From assembly GCA_038199755.1 (NCBI GenBank), contig JBBPYR010000070.1, positions 1 through 64,000 of the forward strand: a stretch of 64,000 nucleotides of DNA, written 5' to 3'. The position numbers and the translations under genes were made by a program. Of the stretch, positions 36,784 to 45,055 are shown in pieces. The notes under the pieces were generated by a model. The model searched no databases. It saw only the letters and a list, made by a program, of their open reading frames with translations, and had not been told where the DNA came from. The stretch comes from JBBPYR01 sp038199755. GTDB lineage: Bacteria > Chloroflexota > Ktedonobacteria > Ktedonobacterales > Ktedonobacteraceae. Position 1 is the stretch's first letter, and every line of letters begins with the position of its first letter.

Positions 36784-37454
36784 TCTGCCTCCTTTAACGC
36801 ATAGCCCGAGCCGCGTAGCGTGTGAATCAGATCTGGTTCGCCTGCGGCACACAGCTTCGTGCGCAGATAGCGGATGTAGACCTCTACGATGTTGGAGAGT
36901 CCCTCGGCATCCTCTCCCCACACATGGCTGGCGATCATACTGCGACTCAAGACCTGACGCGGATGATACATCAGATACTCCAGCAGCGCATACTCCTTGC
37001 TCGAAAGGAGCATGCGTCGTTCCCCTCGCTGCGCCTCGTGTGTGCGAGTATCGAGCGTGAGGTCCAGGAAGCGGAGGACAGCGGCCTTCTCCTCGCCCCG
37101 ACGACGCAGCAAGGCACGCACTCGGGCCTCTAATTCCAGAAAATCGAAGGGTTTTGCCAGGTAGTCATCGGCTCCCACATCCAGTCCTCGCACCCGTTGA
37201 TCCACCTCACCCAGGGCGGTGAGAAACAGTATAGGCATTCTGCGCTTGCGATTGCGCAGATGTTCACAGACCTCCAAGCCACTGAGTCCAGGTAAGAGGA
37301 TATCCAGAATCACGAGATCGTATGCGGTCGCCAGTCCAAGTGCCAGGGCATCCTCGCCGTTGGCCACCAGATCGACCCGATAGGAGCAGCGTTCCAGACC
37401 TTTTTTCAGATCGGCTCCCAGAGCCGGGTGATCTTCTGCCACCAGAATACGCAT
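36780..37454 (-). CDS. OmpR-family response regulator (system 1)
   Basis: 224 residues. The receiver has the acidic pair in AEDHP, the phospho-acceptor Asp in ILDILLPG (about 51) and Lys in AKPFDF (about 102). The C-terminal winged helix ends SNIVEVYIRYLRTKL then RGSGYAL. GTG at 37472 could be read, but AAAGGAA before ATG 37454 supports the shorter start. It is transcribed from the bidirectional CTCAT-box region just upstream and probably regulates itself and the divergent beta-propeller unit. Confidence 0.93.
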   Translation of the reverse strand: MRILVAEDHPALGADLKKGLERCSYRVDLVANGEDALALGLATAYDLVILDILLPGLSGLEVCEHLRNRKRRMPILFLTALGEVDQRVRGLDVGADDYLAKPFDFLELEARVRALLRRRGEEKAAVLRFLDLTLDTRTHEAQRGERRMLLSSKEYALLEYLMYHPRQVLSRSMIASHVWGEDAEGLSNIVEVYIRYLRTKLCAAGEPDLIHTLRGSGYALKEAE

Positions 37455-37500
37455 CGGTGATGTTCCTTTCACGAGTCAAAACACGATCTCTCCTGTTCCC

Positions 37501-37589
37501 ACAGTACCGCATCAAGATGAGACCGATATGAGGATTGACCAGAAGTGTCCTTCCATTCTCATATCGGTCTCATCTTGAGACCCTATACT
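37501..37589. promoter_or_regulatory. Bidirectional operator-promoter of system 1
   Basis: On the plus strand CTCAT boxes at 37558-37562 and 37569-37573 (11-bp period) are followed by 10 bases and TATACT (37584-37589). The mirror layout on the minus strand uses boxes at plus 37528-37532 and 37517-37521, 10 bases, and TACTGT (plus 37501-37506). The two halves form a perfect 20-bp-arm inverted repeat (37513-37532 and 37558-37577). Tandem 11-bp half-sites are how OmpR/PhoB-family regulators bind. Confidence 0.75.
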
Positions 37590-38126
37590 AGGAAAAGCAC
37601 CGCAATGGAAGTGGCGAAGCAGGGTGTTTCCTGCCCCGATGAGAGTGTAGCATCAGCGCGAAGGAGAGTGAAGCCATGAAAGAATCCGCAGAGCATTCGC
37701 AACCAGCGTTGTGTCATGCTCCTTGCTCGAATATGTACAAGCAGTGCAATGGCGTGTGCCAGAAAAAACGAGGACACTCCAAGGATCATACATGCAGCCA
37801 TTGTGGCTACAGCTGGTCGTCGCGTCATCCGCTCTCTCCTGACCAAGGACAGGAGCACGCTCATTCCCATCCAGAGCGATGACGGTGTCTCGTGGGAGGA
37901 CAGCTCGGCACTACCTGCGCCCTCTCTCAAGAATCATGGCAAGGCGAGTAGCAACAAGCCTCTTGGTGACGGATGGTGACTCCTATCCCTTTTGGAGACA
38001 GAAGCTATGATTAGGTGGAGGAACCAGGAGTGTGTTGGAAGCCCTTGTGGTGAGCAATGATGCTGATGCCCACAGACACTCCAAGAGGAGCCTGCATCCA
38101 CGTCTTCATGAGAAGAGGAGAGAAGT
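37590..38126. other. Leader region before the beta-propeller gene
   Basis: About 540 bases downstream of the plus-strand promoter. A small Cys-rich frame (37676-37882) is listed separately. Overlapping frames on both strands exist but none is convincing. The length suggests a long 5' leader or a lost gene. Confidence 0.45.
37676..37882 (+). CDS. Possible small Cys/His-rich protein
   Basis: A 68-residue frame with AGGAGAG 7 bases before the ATG and six Cys in a spaced pattern (CHAPC, CNGVC, CSHC) plus several His, compatible with metal binding. It is the first frame downstream of the system 1 operator. No family recognised. Confidence 0.35.
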   Translation: MKESAEHSQPALCHAPCSNMYKQCNGVCQKKRGHSKDHTCSHCGYSWSSRHPLSPDQGQEHAHSHPER

Positions 38127-39452
38127 ATGTCCCGATCATCCAAACTCGAACCATCTACGCGTCCCTCTGTAGGCAGGATTCTCCTGTGGAGCATCGGAAC
38201 GCTGAGCATCGGTGCCGTCGTCGCCATGCTGGTGGGTCTCATTTACGGCCTCGCTATCTACAAAGATCCGCCAACGCTATCGGTCGCCGGACTGCACCTC
38301 ATCAAGGATGTGGCCTTGCCCAGCGTGGTCGTCCCTCCACGCGGTCACGCTCCCATTGCGTCTCTGCTCGTTGATGGCTTTGATTTCCAGGCCCTCGATC
38401 CGCAGACGGGGCTACTCTTCATCACGCATGCTGGACCCAGTGCCAACAAACAACTGCTCGATCTGAAGCAACTGCCGCCGGGCACGAGGTTCCAGAGTCA
38501 ACTCGTGATCTTCGATACCAAGAAACAAATGGTGATCGGCCATCTTGCCATCCCCGATGTTCATGGGGTCGCCGTTGCCCCAGACCTCGGACGGGCCTAC
38601 GTCGCGGATGTCGCGGATGATCGGGTCTATGTGATTGATGAGCACCGTCTACAAGTAATCGCCACCATTGAGCTCGGTCTGCAGCCTTGTGCTGCACTGC
38701 CCTGCGAGACTCCCGATGCCCTGGAGTATGATGCCGTTGATCACAAGCTGTTTGTTTCCGACAACGGCGCTGACAATGCCCATCAGGACATCGGGGTGAT
38801 TGATGTGCAGACCAACCGCTTCGTCGCGACGATCCCCCTGGGGCGAGACCCGTTCGGAGATGTCATCGGGCATCCCCAGTACGATGCGGTCTCGCATCAT
38901 CTCTATGTCGCCGTGCAGCCTCAGGCGCGTCCTGTCCCAGCCGTCCCGACACCTGCCAACGGGTCACCCTCACCAACACCTGCTCCCGTCGCCCTTCCTC
39001 CCGCACAGTTTCTCACCATTGACCCCGTCAGTTTGCAGGTTCTTGGTCAGATGACGTTCCCTGATACGCACGCGTGCAGCAACCCCCACGGTCTGGTGAT
39101 CGACTCCGCCCAACACGTCGCTTTCACCGCCTGCACGGTGACGCACACACTTATGATGATCAATCTCCCTTCAATGCAGTTGGTGGGTCCCTGGCCCGTC
39201 ATCGCCAAGCCGGACATCCTGCGGCTGGACCTGGGCCTGCACCGGATCTATGTGCCCGGTGGTGCTGGCGTGTCAATCTTTGATGAGCAGACAGCAGCTC
39301 ATGGTACGCTGGGGAAGCTAGGCGATTTTGTGGTCAGCAAAGGGACATCGCATACGATGGCCTTCAATCCGAGCACCCATCTGTTGTACTTCGCCGTCCA
39401 GGATAAACAAGGCCGTGCAGTCGAGCGCATCGAGCAGTACGGTACTGCATGA
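38127..39452 (+). CDS. Membrane-anchored YncE-like beta-propeller protein
   Basis: 441 residues. One N-terminal TM anchor (about 18-44, ILLWSIGTLSIGAVVAMLVGL), then beta-propeller blades with repeated motifs of the type LVIFDTKKQMVIGHLAIPD, VYVIDEHRLQVIATIEL and IGVIDVQTNRFVATIPLG. A Pro/Ala/Thr-rich linker (about 270-290) interrupts the propeller. Such proteins usually sit outside the membrane and bind a partner or ligand. AGGAGAGA precedes the ATG. It lies divergent from the system 1 regulator, and is its likely target. Confidence 0.78.
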   Translation: MSRSSKLEPSTRPSVGRILLWSIGTLSIGAVVAMLVGLIYGLAIYKDPPTLSVAGLHLIKDVALPSVVVPPRGHAPIASLLVDGFDFQALDPQTGLLFITHAGPSANKQLLDLKQLPPGTRFQSQLVIFDTKKQMVIGHLAIPDVHGVAVAPDLGRAYVADVADDRVYVIDEHRLQVIATIELGLQPCAALPCETPDALEYDAVDHKLFVSDNGADNAHQDIGVIDVQTNRFVATIPLGRDPFGDVIGHPQYDAVSHHLYVAVQPQARPVPAVPTPANGSPSPTPAPVALPPAQFLTIDPVSLQVLGQMTFPDTHACSNPHGLVIDSAQHVAFTACTVTHTLMMINLPSMQLVGPWPVIAKPDILRLDLGLHRIYVPGGAGVSIFDEQTAAHGTLGKLGDFVVSKGTSHTMAFNPSTHLLYFAVQDKQGRAVERIEQYGTA

Positions 39453-39494
39453 GGAGACGAAGGTAGAGCGTTGGAGTGAACCGGTCTATAGGTT

Positions 39495-39527
39495 CAGTTG
39501 AGTATCCCTCCCGGGCTTACTCAACTG
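39495..39527 (+). terminator. Hairpin after the beta-propeller gene
   Basis: CAGTTGAGTA (39495-39504) pairs with TACTCAACTG (39518-39527), 13-base loop, about 40 bases past the stop; no T-tract. Confidence 0.45.
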
Positions 39528-39940
39528 CGTACCATGGTAGAGGCCATTGCATTTTGTATTCTCTTTTAGGTCAACAACTGTTTGACCTACTACGAATTTG
39601 CAATCGCTCTAGGTCTTGCTTATCTCTTTCACGCTCTATCTCATTGCAGAGGACTGCCCATCTCTAGAAGTGGTTTTGGGGTGCGAGAAAACCTCGTGGT
39701 CTATTGCTACTCGACAATTCATGTGCCCACAGCGACGGTATTAGCGGTGCTGCTGCTGATGGATTTGCAGCGTCTTTTCTTGAGCGAGCTTGGCGGTTCC
39801 TCTATTTGACGATGGCAGACAAAGCGAATTCGATACCAATCTCCCCCTGAGATTCACTCATAAATCAGAGAGGCTGCTCTGACGGCTTGTTGCCGCAGGC
39901 ATGGTTGTGAGGAACGAAGCTGCCTCTGCGCTAACACGCT

Positions 39941-39960
39941 ATTAATCAGGCCTGATTAAT
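39941..39960. repeat. Perfect 20-bp palindrome
   Basis: ATTAATCAGGCCTGATTAAT reads the same on both strands. It lies about 65 bases from the 3' end of the minus-strand HD gene and far from any start, so it may be part of a transcript end or a protein site. Confidence 0.6.
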
Positions 39961-40023
39961 GCTCCTAGTGGTTGCAAATATTTTCAAGGATAGCTATCAT
40001 TGAGATCACACTTTTAGCCTTGC

Positions 40024-40617
40024 TTAGTAGTGTGTCATTGCGGCAATCACTTCGCCATACTCATCGATGAGCAGACGGAGACTGACGAGTGTTGGATGGT
40101 TCGTCTCCTGTTCCAACTGGGTGAGACGTTGACGTATTTTTTCGAGAAGGCTCTGCATATACCACAGCTTCTCATCTCGGCTGGGGCTACCCCAACCCTC
40201 ATCTCCTTCTAATTTGAGCCTTCGTAACAAGGCTCTACTATTCTGCAGTTTGTCCGCGACAATTATCAAAAGGACTGGTGGTGATGCCGTTTCTACTAAT
40301 TTGAGGTAGGTGTCTTTGCGTTCCTGCCAGGATGGCTTTGGAAAGGTGTCGCTCTCAGTACAGGCTTCGACGATATCAAGAACCTGTTGCCCAAATTTTG
40401 CACGAATCTGCTCACGCGCTTCCGCCCCTTGATCTTCAATCGCATCGTGTAAGAGGGCTGCCGCGACCGTCGTTTCATCGCCCCCATTGGATTGTACGAT
40501 ACCTGCGACCTCCATGAGATGACCCATGTAGGGAATATCGGGAACAATTGATTTTTTCTTGCGTTGTTGATGATGAAGTTTTGAGGCTAACTTGACTGAT
40601 TCAACGACCATATCCAT
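40024..40617 (-). CDS. HD-domain phosphohydrolase (SpoT-like)
   Basis: 197 residues with the metal-binding HD pattern: His in YMGHLMEVAGIV (about 30), His-Asp in ALLHDAIED (about 54), Asp in IVADKLQNSR (about 122). This is the arrangement of RelA/SpoT hydrolase and related small HD proteins; no synthetase domain is present, so a (p)ppGpp hydrolase or another nucleotide phosphohydrolase is likely. The frame opens at 40671, but AGAGGG 6 bases before the ATG at 40617 supports that start. Confidence 0.82.
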   Translation of the reverse strand: MDMVVESVKLASKLHHQQRKKKSIVPDIPYMGHLMEVAGIVQSNGGDETTVAAALLHDAIEDQGAEAREQIRAKFGQQVLDIVEACTESDTFPKPSWQERKDTYLKLVETASPPVLLIIVADKLQNSRALLRRLKLEGDEGWGSPSRDEKLWYMQSLLEKIRQRLTQLEQETNHPTLVSLRLLIDEYGEVIAAMTHY

Positions 40618-40740
40618 GTAGCACCCTCTGCTCTTTCTCGTGTTTTCTGTCACAAATACCAGTATAAACACGGATTATGAGATGAGCATGAGTGTATTGA
40701 ATGTATAACGTGCAAGTAGAGTTTACTATCAAGCAGTAGT

Positions 40741-42219
40741 TTATTGAAAAGCTGATTGACTTGGAGCGCAAACGCGGGGCAGGCGCACGATAAATGTTGA
40801 GCCAAGCCCTGGCTGACTTTCAACCGCAATTGTCCCTTTATGAGCGTGAATGGTCCATTCGACTATGGCTAACCCTAAGCCGCTGCTATTGCCCTCTTTG
40901 CGCGTACGCGCGGGATCAGCGCGATAGAAACGCTCAAATATGTGTGGAAGATGTGCTGGTACAATTCCTATACCCGTATCGGATATGGTAAGGAGGGCAT
41001 ACGTGGAGGTCGCCTCAATTTTCACGGAAACCCGTCCCCCAGCATCCGTATAGAGCAGTGCATTATCGAGCAAATTTATCACGGCTTGCATCAGCCGCGC
41101 TTCATCACCGAGAACAGTAACCGATTGTGAAACATGCAGTTGTAAGCTCACACCGCGCTCAAGCGCAAGACCTTCCGCGTTCGCGACGACGGCTTCCACA
41201 AGCGTATCAAGACGTATTGCTTCTTGCTCAAGCATGACTCGCCTCTCGTCAGCACGCGCTAACGCCAATAAATCACTAATGAGATGACCCAACCGCTCCG
41301 CTTCTTTGTTAATTGTATCCAATGTGTGCTCATATTCCTCTATCGTGAGCGTTTTCAGTTGTGCCAGTTCTGTCATGCTACGAATGGCCGTCACCGGTGT
41401 TCGTAGCTCGTGCGAGGCGTCAGCAACAAAACGCCGTTGTCGTGTAAAGGTCTGATCCAGGTGTTCAATCATCTCGTTAAGCGTGAGCGCAAGGGCACGT
41501 ACTTCATCGTACGCACGAGGCACAGGCACACGCTGTTGTAGATCACCAGCTCTGATGCGTTGCGCAGTATGTATCAAGCGGTTCATGGGTGCAAACGCGT
41601 GGGTACCGAGCCAATAGCTACCAACAGCACTCAGAAGTAAGATGAATGGTGCAATGATAAGGAGTTCTAATACGAGACTGTGTAAAGCGGTATTGACCTG
41701 TGTCAGAGACTCGCCAACTTGGATTATGGCAAAAGTGGTACCATTTTCAGTGAAGGGCACGCTATACAAGCGTACTTCTTGCCCACCACGAGTCATCACA
41801 GTGCCTTGCCAATCACTGCCATGCAAAGGTTGCGTAACGCTGATGGGAGGGAGTACCAGGGTACGAAACGCGGGAGAAATACGCAATGGTTGGCCATTGG
41901 CGTTTAAGATACGCACAAACGTCCCAAACTCAATGTCTAGTGAGGCATCTGGCATATCTGAAGTTGTCGTATCGGAATTAGAAAGATCACCAGTCACATC
42001 CTGTATGGTGATGGTACCACCATTATTGGCTATGCCGCTAGCTATTTGTTGGCTGCGCAACTGCAATGCCGTGTTCAAGCTGGTAATGAGGGTGGTGCGC
42101 AGTTGTGTGTAGAGCACGATGTCCGAACAAAGGATGAGGAAAGCAAAGACCATCGTATACCAGAGCATCAACTGAATGCGAATACCGGGAGGCCGAATGC
42201 GCTGAAATGGGCGTATCAC
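40741..42219 (-). CDS. HAMP-domain sensor histidine kinase (system 2)
   Basis: 492 residues and the same plan as the system 1 kinase: TM1 about 15-36 (IQLMLWYTMVFAFL), a sensor region, TM2 about 185-205, HAMP, H box ASHELRTPVTAI, N box VINLLDNALLYT, G boxes DTGIGI and NSSGLGLAIV. It is clearly paralogous to 35266-36783. Its start overlaps the regulator stop by 4 bases (ATGA). It probably senses envelope stress, given the divergent lipoprotein/ABC operon. Confidence 0.93.
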   Translation of the reverse strand: MIRPFQRIRPPGIRIQLMLWYTMVFAFLILCSDIVLYTQLRTTLITSLNTALQLRSQQIASGIANNGGTITIQDVTGDLSNSDTTTSDMPDASLDIEFGTFVRILNANGQPLRISPAFRTLVLPPISVTQPLHGSDWQGTVMTRGGQEVRLYSVPFTENGTTFAIIQVGESLTQVNTALHSLVLELLIIAPFILLLSAVGSYWLGTHAFAPMNRLIHTAQRIRAGDLQQRVPVPRAYDEVRALALTLNEMIEHLDQTFTRQRRFVADASHELRTPVTAIRSMTELAQLKTLTIEEYEHTLDTINKEAERLGHLISDLLALARADERRVMLEQEAIRLDTLVEAVVANAEGLALERGVSLQLHVSQSVTVLGDEARLMQAVINLLDNALLYTDAGGRVSVKIEATSTYALLTISDTGIGIVPAHLPHIFERFYRADPARTRKEGNSSGLGLAIVEWTIHAHKGTIAVESQPGLGSTFIVRLPRVCAPSQSAFQ

Positions 42220-42893
42220 TTCGCTGTCTCCTTTAGTTGATAGCCTGAGCCACGAATTGTCTGAATAACATCTGGTTCTCCTGCGGCACAGAGTTTGTTA
42301 CGCAGATAGCGAATGTAGACATCAATCACATTCGAGAGATGCTCCGCGTCGTAATCCCACACATGCTCTGCAATCGTGGTTCGGCTGAGTACCTGTCTGG
42401 GGCGAGACATGAAAAATTCTAGTAACGCATACTCTTTACTAGAAAGCGTAATGCTTCTTTCACCACGACTTGCTTCATGGGTAGCCGTATCTAATGCAAT
42501 ATCCATGAAATGCAATACCGTTGTCTTCTCCGAACCATCACGACGCAAGAGCGCACGCACACGTGCTGCTAGCTCGCGAAAAGCAAATGGTTTCACTAGA
42601 TAATCATCTGCTCCCAAATCAAGTCCTGTTACACGGTCATCAAGTTCTCCCAAAGCGGTAAGAAACAAAATGGGAGTCTTTGTCTGTTGTGCGCGTAGTT
42701 GTTTACAGACTTCAAATCCAGTTACGCCTGGCAGGAGCACATCGAGAATGATGAGATCATAGGGAATCAACGTGCCTAGCGAAATGGCATCTTCCCCATC
42801 ATCGACAAGATCAACCGCATAATGGCAACTCTCCAGGCTGGTTTTCAGTGTTGGACCCAGAGTTGGGTGATCTTCCGCCACTAAAATGCGCAT
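42216..42893 (-). CDS. OmpR-family response regulator (system 2)
   Basis: 225 residues, paralogous to the system 1 regulator. Acidic pair in AEDHP, phospho-acceptor in ILDVLLPG (about 51), Lys in VKPFAF, and a C-terminal winged helix with NVIDVYIRYLRNKL. The frame extends to 42950, but GGAGG 5 bases before the ATG at 42893 fixes the start. The promoter region upstream carries the same boxes as in system 1. Confidence 0.94.
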   Translation of the reverse strand: MRILVAEDHPTLGPTLKTSLESCHYAVDLVDDGEDAISLGTLIPYDLIILDVLLPGVTGFEVCKQLRAQQTKTPILFLTALGELDDRVTGLDLGADDYLVKPFAFRELAARVRALLRRDGSEKTTVLHFMDIALDTATHEASRGERSITLSSKEYALLEFFMSRPRQVLSRTTIAEHVWDYDAEHLSNVIDVYIRYLRNKLCAAGEPDVIQTIRGSGYQLKETAK

Positions 42894-42940
42894 GTTTCCT
42901 CCGCACTTCGTGCAATACAGTAGAACAGTAGCCAGCTTAC

Positions 42941-43033
42941 ACTCTAGCAAACCGAAATGAATCCATGATGAGAAAGACTCTTCTTGGGATAGTAATAGCC
43001 ACTCATTCTCTTCTCATCTATGACTCCTATACT
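42941..43033. promoter_or_regulatory. Bidirectional operator-promoter of system 2
   Basis: Plus strand: CTCAT at 43002-43006 and 43013-43017, 10 bases, TATACT at 43028-43033. Minus strand: CTCAT (plus 42968-42972) and TTCAT (plus 42957-42961), 10 bases, TAGAGT (plus 42941-42946). Box period 11 bp, identical to 37501-37589. Confidence 0.75.
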
Positions 43034-43070
43034 GATGCCTGACACACGAAATGTATAGGAGGTCTATTTT

Positions 43071-43736
43071 ATGCCTATGAGAAGAACAGGGGTTATCCCT
43101 CTTTTCCTACTACTGCTTTGTGCAGTTTTCTTTTATGGATGCGGTAGTGGCACTACCGCTACTACCACTCCTATTGGCTCTCAACCGTCGGCTGTTTCTA
43201 CCGGAGGAGCAGGCAATCAGGCGTCTAACACACCTGCTGTTCAGCAAACAGCGGCACCGACCAGTGATGTACAAGTCGGGGATATACCGGATACACAAGC
43301 ATTTGTTCTCTATAGCTCCGAAGTTGGCGGGTACGCATTAGAGGTACCCGAAGGATGGGCACGGACGGCGACAGCAACGGATGTCAGCTTCATAGATAAG
43401 TTTGATGGCGTACACGTCAGCGTCACAGCAGCAGCCTCTGCGCCAACCATAGACAATGCACGTACCCAACAGGCGGTGGCATTACAGAACAACGGGCATG
43501 CTGTGCAGGATATTCAGATCAAGAGTACACAACTCAAGAATGGAAATGCGATCCTTCTCACGTTCACTTCAAATTCTGAACCCAATGCCGTAACGGGAAA
43601 ACAAGTTCGCCAGCAAAACAACCAATACCTCTTCTTTAGAAATGGCAAGTTGGTAACGCTGACGCTGTGGGCACCGCTGGGTGCTGATAATGGTGACCAG
43701 TGGGCGCGTATGTCGAACAGTTTCAGGTGGGTATAA
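43071..43736 (+). CDS. Lipoprotein with PsbP/DcrB-like domain
   Basis: 221 residues. A signal peptide ends in a lipobox (FFYGC, Cys24), followed by a Thr/Ser/Ala-rich linker to about 70 and a compact domain (about 80-221) with YALEVPEGWARTATATDVSFID and YLFFRNGKLVTLTLWAPLG, similar to PsbP/DcrB-type folds. It should sit on the outer face of the membrane. AGGAGG precedes the ATG. It is the first gene of an operon with an ABC transporter and is directly downstream of the system 2 promoter, so it may be a sensor accessory or substrate-binding part. Confidence 0.82.
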   Translation: MPMRRTGVIPLFLLLLCAVFFYGCGSGTTATTTPIGSQPSAVSTGGAGNQASNTPAVQQTAAPTSDVQVGDIPDTQAFVLYSSEVGGYALEVPEGWARTATATDVSFIDKFDGVHVSVTAAASAPTIDNARTQQAVALQNNGHAVQDIQIKSTQLKNGNAILLTFTSNSEPNAVTGKQVRQQNNQYLFFRNGKLVTLTLWAPLGADNGDQWARMSNSFRWV

Positions 43737-43737
43737 G

Positions 43738-44400
43738 ATGCAGTTACTCGAAGCGTTTGATCTCTACCGTTTTTATCACAGCGCAGAAGAAGAAACGTTG
43801 GCTCTGCGTGGGGTCAGCATGCATATTGCAGAAGGTGAGATTGTTGTTGTCATGGGACCGTCTGGGAGCGGAAAATCGACCTTGCTAGCTTGTCTCGCTG
43901 GCCTGGATGAGCCAGATGGAGGACATGTTGAGATACAGGGAAAACGCCTCACGCGCCGTCCTGAAGCAGAGCGTGCCAGTATCCGCGCCGCGCAGATAGG
44001 GATACTCCTGCAAGCGGGCAATCTCTTTGAGCACCTCACCGTAGCCGCTAATATCCGTCTACAAATGTACCTGGCCCACAAAGTTGACGAAAAGCGACTC
44101 ACCACCTTGCTTGATCGTGTTGGCTTAGCCAAACGTGGCGCAGCCTATCCTGCGCAACTTTCGGGCGGCGAGACAGCGCGAGCGGGCTTAGCGGTCGCGC
44201 TATCGACCGCACCGAAAGTGCTTCTGGCTGACGAACCGACGGGCGAAGTGGATGCGGAGACCGAACAGGATATTCTCCGGCTTTTAGAAAGCCGCCGCAA
44301 GGATGGTGATGGGACGTTGATCGTGACCCATAGCGACGCGCTAGCGGCATATGCGGACCGCGTTCTCCGTCTTTTTGATGGGAGGATCATCAGTGAGTGA
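43738..44400 (+). CDS. ABC transporter ATPase 1 (LolD/MacB type)
   Basis: 220 residues. Walker A GPSGSGKSTL (about 41), signature LSGGETARAGLAVAL (about 141; E replaces the usual Q), Walker B VLLADEPTGE (about 163), H-loop His in IVTHSD. The start is the ATG 1 base after the lipoprotein stop. It pairs with a second ATPase encoded next, both for the FtsX-type permease at 45055. Confidence 0.92.
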   Translation: MQLLEAFDLYRFYHSAEEETLALRGVSMHIAEGEIVVVMGPSGSGKSTLLACLAGLDEPDGGHVEIQGKRLTRRPEAERASIRAAQIGILLQAGNLFEHLTVAANIRLQMYLAHKVDEKRLTTLLDRVGLAKRGAAYPAQLSGGETARAGLAVALSTAPKVLLADEPTGEVDAETEQDILRLLESRRKDGDGTLIVTHSDALAAYADRVLRLFDGRIISE

Positions 44401-45055
44401 GATACTTGTTTCCCTGGTAGCTGGAGGACGTACCTATACACATGGGGCGTTGTCTGTCGTTGCACTCACCTCGGCAACCTGCACGATACAAGCGGGAGAT
44501 CGCATCGCACTCGTAGGGCGTTCGGGAAGTGGAAAATCAACGCTAGTGCATTTGCTGGCAGGCCTTGATACACCAACAAGCGGAACAATCTCCTGGCCCG
44601 CACTAGGAGCATGTGAGACACTACGCCCAACAAAAATTGGCGTCGTCTTTCAAGCTCAGAGCCTCCTCCCTGCACTTACCGTGCTGGAAAACGTAGAATT
44701 ACCGTTATTACTGGGGCAGATGAGCGCGCGCGAAGCACGCAAAGCGGCCCTGTATGCACTGGACCGGGTCCGACTTTCGGGACTCGCTGAAAAGCTGCCA
44801 GAGGAGATTTCGGGTGGGCAAGCACAGCGTGTGGCGGTCGCACGAGCTATAGCATATCGTCCACAGCTCATTCTTGCGGATGAGCCAACGGGGCAACTTG
44901 ATCATCCGAATGCGCAACACCTGTTTGATGTTCTGCTGGCCTCACTCGAAGGAACGGACACCGCGCTCGTGGTAGCAACACACGACATGACGATCGCGCA
45001 ACGGATGCGCACAATCTGGCATATGGAACATGGTATGCTGGGAGGGAATGGGTAA
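44393..45055 (+). CDS. ABC transporter ATPase 2 (LolD/MacB type)
   Basis: 220 residues. Walker A GRSGSGKSTL (about 42), signature ISGGQAQRVAVARA (about 140), Walker B LILADEPTGQ (about 163). The GTG at 44393 with GGGAGG upstream overlaps the first ATPase gene by 8 bases; longer starts would cut into the ribosome site. Two different ATPases for one permease suggest a heteromeric exporter. Confidence 0.92.
   Translation: MSEILVSLVAGGRTYTHGALSVVALTSATCTIQAGDRIALVGRSGSGKSTLVHLLAGLDTPTSGTISWPALGACETLRPTKIGVVFQAQSLLPALTVLENVELPLLLGQMSAREARKAALYALDRVRLSGLAEKLPEEISGGQAQRVAVARAIAYRPQLILADEPTGQLDHPNAQHLFDVLLASLEGTDTALVVATHDMTIAQRMRTIWHMEHGMLGGNG

Larger units (their letters stand above)
39453..40023. 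other. Intergenic region with hairpins but no supported gene
   Basis: 570 bases. It contains a probable terminator (39495-39527), a 7-bp inverted repeat at 39568-39588 and a perfect 20-bp palindrome (39941-39960). Small frames at 39476-39809 have no family resemblance. Confidence 0.5.
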
